Part shown: piece after piece, positions 52,551 to 59,177 of the stretch
How positions within the stretch are numbered: position 1 is the stretch's first letter
Layout: every line of letters starts with the position of its first letter
Assembly (NCBI RefSeq): GCF_001625015.1
Contig: NZ_LVWJ02000014.1
Span: 1,488,001-1,552,000, forward strand
Direction: 5' to 3'
Length of the DNA stretch: 64,000 bases
DNA from: Lewinella sp. 4G2
Lineage (GTDB): Bacteria; Bacteroidota; Bacteroidia; Chitinophagales; Saprospiraceae
Made by a program: the position numbers and the translations under genes
The notes under the pieces: generated by a model
What the model saw: the letters and a program-made list of their open reading frames with translations, nothing else
Database searches by the model: none
What the model was told of the DNA's origin: nothing

Positions 52551-52797
52551 GATTCCAGTCTGTCGATCCCGGTAGGGATCACCATGATAGGCCGGACCAC
52601 GAAGTAGCTGCGCAGCAAATCAGACGAACCGTCAGGTTCGGAGAGATCCCGGACTGATTGCGTCACAAGATGTTGGAGTTGTACGGAAAGGCCTAAGAAT
52701 TCCTCTCCCCCGGCCCCTCTCCAAAGGAGAGGGGAGACGTGACAGAAGACGTGATAGAAGACGTGACAGAGTACCTTTTAAGAAGTAGTCTTCACCC
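52551..52797. other. Intergenic region with small inverted repeats
   Basis: Contains short hairpins GATCCCGGTAGGGATC, CGAACCGTCAGGTTCG and CCCCTCTCCAAAGGAGAGG. Three GACGTGA(C/T)AGA(A/G) tandem units lie near 52735-52770. No gene. Confidence 0.5.
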
Positions 52798-53487
52798 TTA
52801 AACCGCCCCCAATCCCCCATCCATACCAATTACCTGCCCCGTCATAAACGCGGCCTTTTCGCTCAACAAGAAAGCAGCCATGGCGGCAATTTCCTCCGCG
52901 GTGCCGACGCGTTTCAGCGGGTGGCGATCGGCGCTGGCCTGGCGTTTGTCGTCCGTAGCGAGGAGTTTTTCGGCTAAAGGAGTATCCGTCAGTGAGGGGG
53001 CGATGGCGTTTACGCGGATGGCCGGTGCGTACTCGGCGGCGAGGCTGCGGGTGAGCCCTTCGATGGCGCCCTTGGCCGCGGCAATCCCGGCGTGAAAGGG
53101 CATCCCCCGCTGCACGGCTACGGTACTGAAGAAAACAACGGAAGCATTCTCCGCCTTTTTCAAGTGCCGTTCACAGGCCTGGAGGCAACGGACGGCGCCC
53201 ACCACGTTCAATTCAAAAGCCTCGCGAAAAGCGGGGGCCTTGAGGCTGCGGAACGATTTCAGATTGATGCTGCCGGGGCAGTAGACCAGCCCGTCCAAGC
53301 CATCGGGAATGGCCGATTTGTCCGGATCCGCTTCTCCGATCACGTCGTAGGTAGTAAACGCCACGTTCGACGGTAAATCCCGTTGTTCCCGGGCCCAGAC
53401 GGCTACGGAGTGCCCTTCGTTCAGTAATTGATCCACGAGTGCGCGGCCGATCCCGGAGCTGCCGCCAATGATTAGGTAGTTTGCCAT
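52798..53487 (-). CDS. SDR-family oxidoreductase lacking the usual catalytic tyrosine
   Basis: Start at 53487 gives 229 residues opening ANYLIIGGSSGIGRALVDQL, the TGxxxGIG loop of SDRs in a GGSSGIG form. LVYCPGSINLKSF is in the NNAG position and VVFFSTVAVQRGMPFHAGIA holds the Ser region. In the place of the YxxxK motif the sequence is IAAAK, with Ile where Tyr is expected and Phe/His just before it. GLTRSLAAEYAPAIRVNAIA and FMTGQVIGMDGGLGAV close the fold. This FHAGIAAAK type seems a family feature I have seen in related sequences, so the protein may use another proton donor or have a non-enzymatic role. Substrate unknown. Confidence 0.8.
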   Translation of the reverse strand: MANYLIIGGSSGIGRALVDQLLNEGHSVAVWAREQRDLPSNVAFTTYDVIGEADPDKSAIPDGLDGLVYCPGSINLKSFRSLKAPAFREAFELNVVGAVRCLQACERHLKKAENASVVFFSTVAVQRGMPFHAGIAAAKGAIEGLTRSLAAEYAPAIRVNAIAPSLTDTPLAEKLLATDDKRQASADRHPLKRVGTAEEIAAMAAFLLSEKAAFMTGQVIGMDGGLGAV

Positions 53488-53570
53488 GGGTGGGGTAACG
53501 GTGATTGGGGGAGTTGGTTGTCGCGGAAAGCTTAGGTTTATTAGTTTTTGTTCTCCATTTCTAGAGAATT

Positions 53571-53650
53571 TGGTGCTTTGGTATATTGGTGCTTTGGGCT
53601 GCCGCGCTTCCACGTGCGGTAGCCCAAAGCACCAAAGTACCAAAGCACCA
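53571..53650. repeat. Long inverted repeat (35-bp arms)
   Basis: Arm TGGTGCTTTGG... (53571-53605) matches the complement of 53616-53650 at 32 of 35 positions, with a ten-base loop. TTTGGT and GCTTTGG are themselves repeated. It could form a large hairpin between the SDR gene start and the trhO stop. Confidence 0.8.
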
Positions 53651-53749
53651 GTCCTAGGTTAAAAGTCAATCCCAAACCCCAACAGAAGACTTCTGTGAAC
53701 TGACCAGTCCCCTAATCCCTTCACTCCGCACCCGCGTCAGCGCCCAAAA

Positions 53750-54799
53750 CTACTTCAGTTTTACTTCTCCTTTTTCGATCAAACTGGCCCGTAAGGCTTT
53801 GCCGTAGCGCTGGGCGTTGAAGACCTTGCCGATCTTTTGTACGGCCTGGACGTCCTCCGGCAGGGCGTGGAATTCCTGGCACTCGGTGGAGCAGCAATTG
53901 TTGAACTGCTCGGCGCAGGTTTCGCACTGGGTGAAGAGGATGTGGCAGGGCTCGTTGGCGCAATCGAGCTGGCGATCGGAGGGTTGGCCGCACTGGTGGC
54001 AGGTGCTGACGACGTCCTCCGTGATGCGTTCGCCGAGGCGTTCGTCGAAGACAAAATTCTTGCCGACGTACTTGCTTTCGAGGCCGAGGGCAGCGCACTG
54101 GCGGGCGTAATCGATGATGCCGCCGTCCACCATGGCGACGTTCGGGAAGCCGCGGTGGAGGTAGTAGGCGCTGGCCTTTTCGCAGCGGATGCCGCCGGTG
54201 CAGTACATCACGATGTTGGCGTCGCGCTTGTCTTCGAGCATTTCTTCCACGGCGGGCAGGAGGTCGCGGAAATTGGTGATGTCGGGCCGGATCGCGCCCT
54301 CGAAGTAGCCCACCTCGCTCTCGTAGTGGTTGCGCATGTCGACGACGACGGTATCATCCTCGTCGAGCAGGGCGTTGACCTCCGCTGCGCTGAGGTGGCG
54401 GCCGCGTTTGGTGACGTCGAAGGTCTCGTCGTTGAGGCCGTCGGCGACGATCTTTTCGCGCACCTTGATCTTCAGTTTCAGGAAGGAATCCGACTTGGCG
54501 TCGATGGCGATGTTCAGGCGCATGCCGTCCATGAAATCTACGCTGTACAGCTCCGCCTTGAAGGCTTCGAACTTGGATTCCGGCACGGAAACCTGGCCGT
54601 TAATGCCCTCCTGAGCCACGTACACGCGCCCGAAAACGCTCAGTGCATCCCAGGCCAGGTAGCACTCGTTGCGGAAGCGTTCCGGGTCCTCGATCTTGGC
54701 GTAGCGGTAGAAAGAGAACGTCGTCCGCGGCTCCGTTTCAGCGGCCAGACGGGCGCGTAATTCTGCTTCGCTGTAGATATTCTTAAGTCGCTTGCGCAT
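53750..54799 (-). CDS. trhO: tRNA uridine(34) hydroxylase (rhodanese-like)
   Basis: Start at 54799 gives 349 residues. The N-terminal ferredoxin-like domain (YRYAKIEDPERFRNECYLAW, VYVAQEGINGQVSVPESKFE) precedes the rhodanese domain with VVDMRNHYESEVGYFEGAIR and the active Cys in NIVMYCTGGIRCEKASAYYL. A Cys-rich C-terminal part (STCHQCGQPSDRQLDC, CHILFTQCETCAEQFNNCC) is of the zinc-binding type seen in TrhO. It introduces the hydroxyl group at the wobble uridine of some tRNAs without oxygen-dependent chemistry of its own. A promoter -7 box lies 23 bases upstream. Length is standard. Confidence 0.92.
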   Translation of the reverse strand: MRKRLKNIYSEAELRARLAAETEPRTTFSFYRYAKIEDPERFRNECYLAWDALSVFGRVYVAQEGINGQVSVPESKFEAFKAELYSVDFMDGMRLNIAIDAKSDSFLKLKIKVREKIVADGLNDETFDVTKRGRHLSAAEVNALLDEDDTVVVDMRNHYESEVGYFEGAIRPDITNFRDLLPAVEEMLEDKRDANIVMYCTGGIRCEKASAYYLHRGFPNVAMVDGGIIDYARQCAALGLESKYVGKNFVFDERLGERITEDVVSTCHQCGQPSDRQLDCANEPCHILFTQCETCAEQFNNCCSTECQEFHALPEDVQAVQKIGKVFNAQRYGKALRASLIEKGEVKLK

Positions 54800-54822
54800 A
54801 GCTTTCTTCCTTTTCGGGGGCG

Positions 54823-54830
54823 CAAATTTA
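54823..54830 (-). promoter_or_regulatory. Putative -7 box of trhO
   Basis: Minus strand TAAATTTG, an exact TAnnTTTG match followed by CGCCC, 23 bases before the trhO ATG. Confidence 0.5.
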
Positions 54831-54858
54831 CGGATTTTTGGGCGCTGCCGCAGGTGCG

Positions 54859-54935
54859 GGGTGAGGGGCGAGTAGCGAGTAGCGAGTTGCGAGTTGCGAG
54901 GGGCGAGTTGCAAGTAGCGAGTTACGGGTTGCGAG
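54859..54935. repeat. GCGAGTTGCGAG tandem tract
   Basis: A run of seven-base units (GCGAGTA, GCGAGTT, GCGAGGG, GCAAGTA) that follows an 18-bp dispersed repeat copy at 54840-54857. It reaches into the last codons of the DUF5691 gene (stop 54922). Confidence 0.7.
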
Positions 54936-56406
54936 GTGCGTCGTACAGGACCCTACGGAATGCCGTCGTTTGCAGCATGGAAAGGGCGATTTTGCCGAAT
55001 ACGTCCGGCCGCTCGGTGATGGCATGGAGTTGCTCGCGAAGGAAGGCAAAAGTGTTGATGTGGAGGAGCGGGACGGCCCGTTTCCACAGTTCGGACTGCT
55101 CGCGCGAGGCGCCGTAGGTGATGCCCCGGCTGTCGCGAATCTTGCCCACGAGCGCCCGTACGTACGCCCGCGTGATGCGTTCCGACCACGACTCCCGCCG
55201 CTGGACGGCCAGTTGGAGGGCGATGCCGCCATCGCGAAAACCGTCTGGTTCCCGGTCCATGAAGGCGTGAAATAGGTCGACGAAGGTATTCTGGGGCAAG
55301 GCCGCCACGATCTTGTTGAGTTGGAGGAGGGGCAGGCGATCCCGCGGGGCAGCGAGTGCGTAGGTAACGAAGGCCGCCTGGGGTGCGGGGGCACCGTAAA
55401 AGAGGAGGGCGTTGGCGGTTTCCCGGAGTTCTACCTTGCTGAGGTTTGGCCAGAATTCCTCCGGCGCTAAGCCGAGGAGATCCGGGATCAGGGTGGGGGG
55501 CAGGTTGCCGAGAAGGAATTCACCGAGCGTCTCCCGGCTCTGGAGGCCGCCGTACTGGTTGAGGATTTCTTTGGCCGCATCATCCTGCAGCGTGTTGGCG
55601 AACCCGCCGGTGGGGGAGAGGCTGGCGGCGGCCAGGGTGACCATGTCGTTGGTGACTTCCTCCTCGTCGCCCAGTAACAAAAGCTTGAGTATGGCCCGGC
55701 GGACGCCCTTCCGTTTTGGGCTGAGTTGAGTGCGGAGCCAGGGGAGATCCTGCGGGGCGAGGTCAGCCGCGAGCGCGCCAAGTAGGGTCACCTGATTTTT
55801 GGGGGATTGCTTCGGCCACCATTCCACCAGGGCTTCGCGGGCGGCTTCGGGGTCCGTGGCCCGCCACCGTTCCAGCACTTCGGCTAGCTGGGCGGGGGCG
55901 ACAGCTTTGGCCCATTCGGCGGCGTGGTCGTAATCTTCGGTGAGGGACTGCCAGGAAGGGTTGAGGCCGGCGAGCCAGGTGGCCCGATTCCCCCCGACGG
56001 CGAGGGCCAGTTTGCTGAGATTAGGCTCCGGCCGCTGGATGCGTTCCGCGTAGTCAAGCAGGCCGGGTAGCAAGTGGGGCGGGAAGAGTAGTTCCCGCCG
56101 CGCCAGTACCCTTACGGCTTCGGGGAGGATGGCGGCGTAGGTTTCTTCAAACACCAATTTGAGCGCCCGCCCGAGTTTGGGCGGGGCTGGTGGCCAGTCC
56201 TCCGCAATCGGGCTTTGTTGTTTGGGCGCCTCGGTCCTGTTGATCCGGAGCCGTTCCAACCTTTCGGTAAGGGCGTAGGCGGCGAGTGCCTTTTCGGCGT
56301 CGTCGGCGGTGGGGTCGATGGCGTCGCGAAGGGTGAGGTAGTCGGTGACTTCCTGGGTGGGTGGTTGGCGGTGGGTGCCTAGGGTTAGGGTTTGGAGGAG
56401 GTTCAT
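54922..56406 (-). CDS. DUF5691 family protein
   Basis: Start at 56406 gives 494 residues, largely helical and without signal. The family opening NLLQTLTLGTHRQPPTQEV is followed by ARRELLFPPHLLPGLLDYAE, PAQLAEVLERWRATDPEAAR and LGALAADLAPQDLPWLRTQL. GVRRAILKLLLLGDEEEVTND continues this HEAT-like succession of helices. In other bacteria the DUF5691 gene sits in a group with SWIM-zinc-finger, MoxR-like ATPase and VWA-domain genes, but here it is alone. Function unknown; the HEAT-like repeats suggest protein binding. Confidence 0.75.
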   Translation of the reverse strand: MNLLQTLTLGTHRQPPTQEVTDYLTLRDAIDPTADDAEKALAAYALTERLERLRINRTEAPKQQSPIAEDWPPAPPKLGRALKLVFEETYAAILPEAVRVLARRELLFPPHLLPGLLDYAERIQRPEPNLSKLALAVGGNRATWLAGLNPSWQSLTEDYDHAAEWAKAVAPAQLAEVLERWRATDPEAAREALVEWWPKQSPKNQVTLLGALAADLAPQDLPWLRTQLSPKRKGVRRAILKLLLLGDEEEVTNDMVTLAAASLSPTGGFANTLQDDAAKEILNQYGGLQSRETLGEFLLGNLPPTLIPDLLGLAPEEFWPNLSKVELRETANALLFYGAPAPQAAFVTYALAAPRDRLPLLQLNKIVAALPQNTFVDLFHAFMDREPDGFRDGGIALQLAVQRRESWSERITRAYVRALVGKIRDSRGITYGASREQSELWKRAVPLLHINTFAFLREQLHAITERPDVFGKIALSMLQTTAFRRVLYDAPRNP

Positions 56407-56677
56407 TTGTGGGGGGAAGGTAGGGCTCGCTCGCTTTAGTGGATTTTTTCTTGCTTTATCAACGTCTTTACACCATAAACTTCCTACAGATATTGGCATA
56501 GTGCTTGAGCTGAAATCTACGTCTTCGCCCGCTACAGATGGGGCCCAGCGGTAGAGGAGTAACGAGAGCCCAAGCTGGCCGAGTTTCGGTTGGAGGGCGT
56601 GAGGCTATGCATGCTTGGGCAACCTGGGTAGCATATATATCGTTATTTTTAGGATCTTCAAACCAATACCTACAGCG

Positions 56678-56947
56678 ATGGATACGACGGAAAAAAGAAA
56701 TCACGCACGTGAGTTGATCGGCAAGCTGGACGATGAGTTCTTCACCGCAATCTACACGCTGATGGAATCTCACGTACGCCAGGTGGAAGACCGGGTGCTG
56801 GGTTATACGGCGGGAGGTGATCCGGTAAAGGTGGGCGAGTTCTTGGCACAGGCTGACGAGCAAGTACAGCGGGCAAAGGCCGGTGAAGGCCTCAGCGTTG
56901 ACGAACTAAGAAAGCGATCCGACGCATGGCTGGAACGTACACGGTAA
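56678..56947 (+). CDS. Antitoxin of a ParDE/RelE-like pair
   Basis: Start at ATG 56678 gives 89 residues, mostly helical (RELIGKLDDEFFTAIYTLME) with an acidic, Trp-containing end (SVDELRKRSDAWLER). The middle LGYTAGGDPVKVGEFLAQAD resembles small Bacteroidota antitoxins that precede ParE-like toxins. The toxin starts 22 bases before its stop, a common coupling. The DNA-binding mode is not clear from the sequence. Confidence 0.75.
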   Translation: MDTTEKRNHARELIGKLDDEFFTAIYTLMESHVRQVEDRVLGYTAGGDPVKVGEFLAQADEQVQRAKAGEGLSVDELRKRSDAWLERTR

Positions 56948-57255
56948 CCGTTACGCCGTCCGCAATCGCGGACTTACAGGAAGCACTTAATTACATTGCC
57001 GAAAACCAGTCGCTAACTAGTGCGAATAGCATTCAGGACGAAATCCTGAATGCTATTGAGCGTTTGGAAAAGATGCCGGAATCTCACCCGCCGGTACGAG
57101 AGACCCACGACGTAGTTGGCACGAAATACCGACGCATTATTGCCGGAAATTATCGCATCATCTACCAAGTGGATGAGCTCCGCCCGGAGGTGTTCGTGAT
57201 CAGAATTTTGCACGTAAAGCGAGGGCCGGACTTCGTACGTGGGGCGCTTCTGTAA
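56926..57255 (+). CDS. RelE/ParE-family toxin
   Basis: The 109-residue protein has the RelE/ParE fold pattern. YTVTVTPSAIADLQEALNYI is strand-helix, NSIQDEILNAIERLEKMPES is the second helix, and YRRIIAGNYRIIYQVDEL is the three-strand sheet. VFVIRILHVKRGPDF follows. The YRIIYQV segment is the core of this family. It likely inhibits translation or gyrase; the subgroup cannot be told. The pair lies beside the defence-related region on the right. Confidence 0.85.
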   Translation: MAGTYTVTVTPSAIADLQEALNYIAENQSLTSANSIQDEILNAIERLEKMPESHPPVRETHDVVGTKYRRIIAGNYRIIYQVDELRPEVFVIRILHVKRGPDFVRGALL

Positions 57256-57317
57256 TCAATAGCCGGAAACGGTCAATAATCTGTCAATCTATTTAAGGAC
57301 AGCTCAAGTCCTAGGCC

Positions 57318-57704
57318 CTACCCCATAATCTCCTTGATCCAACCACCAACAACAGGAGGAAACACATCAACTTCACGATACTCAGCCAACCCAAAGCCAA
57401 GTCGGTCAGCATTCAAAGCAACCACATCCCCAAGCGTACCATACTCAGTCTCACACTGCACCTTAAGCATCCCCTTAGTAATCGGACCAGCATCCCCAGG
57501 CCAGCCAAAGTCAAGTAGCATCGGCACCAACTCCCAGCCACTAAACTTGCGCCGCCCCTTCCAAACCTTGTAGTCGGTCCGCGGACTAAAATATCGAATC
57601 CACTTACGTAGCGTAGGCTTAGTAATATCGTACAACTGAGCGATATCTAGCTTGGTGAAGCTATAAGTCAGCAAATAAATAAGAATAACAATGAAAAGAA
57701 ACAT
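57318..57704 (-). CDS. Hypothetical protein with helix-turn-helix-like segment
   Basis: Start at 57704 gives 128 residues. The first 16 are hydrophobic (MFLFIVILIYLLTYSF), then comes DIAQLYDITKPTLRKWIRYF, a MerR- or transposase-like helix-turn-helix. RTDYKVWKGRRKFSGWELVP and an unassigned C-terminus follow. The hydrophobic start may be a misread start, but no better ATG exists. The gene points away from the small ORF and the WYL gene and converges with the ParE-like gene. I recognise no family. Confidence 0.5.
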   Translation of the reverse strand: MFLFIVILIYLLTYSFTKLDIAQLYDITKPTLRKWIRYFSPRTDYKVWKGRRKFSGWELVPMLLDFGWPGDAGPITKGMLKVQCETEYGTLGDVVALNADRLGFGLAEYREVDVFPPVVGGWIKEIMG

Positions 57705-57715
57705 GTCGAAAGCAG

Positions 57716-57755
57716 TTAAAAGTGGGCACGGCACCAAAAGCTGTACCGCGCCCAC
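57716..57755 (-). terminator. Terminator of the 37-residue ORF
   Basis: GTGGGC-CGG-AC (57722-57733) pairs with GT-CCG-GCCCAC (57742-57755) with single bulges; on the minus strand TTTT follows. It lies ten bases behind the ORF's stop. Confidence 0.65.
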
Positions 57756-57765
57756 AACGAATGTA

Positions 57766-57879
57766 CTATTTAGAAGTCTTAGGCGGATTGTTATCCCGCC
57801 CGCCACCGGACTTCTGATTAGGAATTTTGCTTGGCCAGTTTCGTGGCGTACTGACTTTCGGCTGCGATGATTTACCCAT
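57766..57879 (-). CDS. Small basic protein (37 residues)
   Basis: Too short for usual gene calls. It starts MGKSSQPKVSTPRNWP and contains KSGGGRDNNPP. The composition (many Ser, Pro, Asn, Lys) and the NWPSK, GGGR motifs agree with a class of tiny Bacteroidota proteins I have seen near regulators, but this is from memory. A good ATG and a terminator-like hairpin directly behind its stop support a real transcript. It is divergent from the WYL gene, 116 bases apart, so the two may share a control region. Function unknown. Confidence 0.55.
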   Translation of the reverse strand: MGKSSQPKVSTPRNWPSKIPNQKSGGGRDNNPPKTSK

Positions 57880-57995
57880 GGTTTTGTAGTTTAAGGGTGA
57901 ACAATGACCGCAAGGTATAGGCACCTGGAAAACGTCTTAGAATACGTTTCCAATAATGAAGCAGACCTAGTCATCTTGACTATCTTACCCACCCA

Positions 57996-59009
57996 ATGCC
58001 CACCAACAAACAAGCCACTATCCGCTACCACGCTTTGGATGACTGCTTCGCCAACCCCGGACGCCGCTTCGATATTAACGCTTTGATAGAAGCCTGTAAC
58101 CAAGCCATCGAAGAGCATACCGGCCGGGCCGATGGCGTCAAGCGCCGCCAAGTGTATAGTGACATCACCTTCATGGAAAGCGACGCTGGCTGGTCCATTC
58201 CTCTGGAGCGTTATAAGGACGGCCGCCGCACCTTCTTCCGTTACACCGATCCTTCCTTTTCCATCCGTGGACGCGGTGTTAACCAGGCCGAGGTTGAGCA
58301 GATTGCCGCCACCCTAGCCATACTCGCGCGCTATCAGGGCCTTCCTCAGTTTGAGTGGTTGGAAGAGATTCAAGTACGCATCCAGGATGCCTTCAACACC
58401 AACGCCTCCGCCGATCCAGTAGTCTCTTTTCAGTACAACCCCCACCTCCACGGTCTTCGCTACTTCCAACCCCTCTTCAACGCCATCACTCGTAAGCAGG
58501 CATTGGCCATAACCTACCAAAGCTTCCAGGAAGCTGCCCCGACTGAATTTACCTTCCATGCCTGGCACCTCAAGCAGTTCAACAACCGCTGGTTCGCACT
58601 TGGCCAGAAACAAGGCACCCTAGGACTTACGACCCTGGCCCTGGACCGCATCCAGACATTAGATTCAGTCGAGGAGGAATATCAACCAAATACCTCCATA
58701 GACTTTGCCGACTACTTTGACGACATCATCGGCGTTTCCTTCCTTCAGGACGCTACCTTAACCACGATTCAACTAAAAGCTGCCGCAGACCTCTGGCCCT
58801 ACATCAACAGCAAACCCATTCACCCCAGCCAAAAGGTGCTCGACCGCCATCCCTCCGGCGAAGTAAGCTTTCAGCTCAAACTGTTCCCTAATTACGAACT
58901 CACCGCCGTGCTCCTCTCCTTCGGGCCCCGCATTGAAGTATTGGTCCCTGAATCCTTGCGTAATCACGTGGCCAAACTTTACCAGCAAGGCTACCACCTC
59001 TACCAATAA
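57996..59009 (+). CDS. WYL-domain transcriptional regulator
   Basis: The 337-residue protein has an N-terminal helix-turn-helix region (YHALDDCFANPGRRFDINAL, VKRRQVYSDITFMESD) and a WYL domain. The WYL core is recognisable in RKQALAITYQSF, HAWHLKQFNNRWFALGQKQG and TTLALDRIQTLDSVEEEYQP. A WCX-like C-terminal extension (RHPSGEVSFQLKLFPNYELT, SFGPRIEVLVPESLRNHVAK) follows. WYL proteins are ligand-sensing repressors or activators and many control defence loci (for example BREX- or CBASS-linked regulators). It is the first gene of the island, with the methyltransferase-kinase gene 168 bases downstream. Confidence 0.88.
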   Translation: MPTNKQATIRYHALDDCFANPGRRFDINALIEACNQAIEEHTGRADGVKRRQVYSDITFMESDAGWSIPLERYKDGRRTFFRYTDPSFSIRGRGVNQAEVEQIAATLAILARYQGLPQFEWLEEIQVRIQDAFNTNASADPVVSFQYNPHLHGLRYFQPLFNAITRKQALAITYQSFQEAAPTEFTFHAWHLKQFNNRWFALGQKQGTLGLTTLALDRIQTLDSVEEEYQPNTSIDFADYFDDIIGVSFLQDATLTTIQLKAAADLWPYINSKPIHPSQKVLDRHPSGEVSFQLKLFPNYELTAVLLSFGPRIEVLVPESLRNHVAKLYQQGYHLYQ

Positions 59010-59138
59010 TCAATCTAACCTTCCAGACTACCTACGGCTATAAATGAGGGCGCGGCCGCGGGTGCAAGGTAAAGGGGTGGGGGCCCCGTCTAGCAGGGAA
59101 CGGCTCCCCAAAAAGAAATTTGCCTCCATTTTTAAAGT

Positions 59139-59155
59139 GTGCACAAACGTTGCAC
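59139..59155 (+). promoter_or_regulatory. Operator-like palindrome before the methyltransferase-kinase gene
   Basis: GTGCA (59139-59143) and TGCAC (59151-59155) face each other over seven bases, directly before the TACATTTG box at 59159-59166. It is a candidate site for the WYL regulator; this is inference. Confidence 0.4.
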
Positions 59156-59158
59156 AGA

Positions 59159-59166
59159 TACATTTG
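59159..59166 (+). promoter_or_regulatory. Putative -7 box of the methyltransferase-kinase operon
   Basis: TACATTTG matches TAnnTTTG and ends 11 bases before the preferred ATG 59178. A transcript would carry a leader of only a few bases. Confidence 0.45.
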
Positions 59167-59177
59167 ATATTTGCAGC

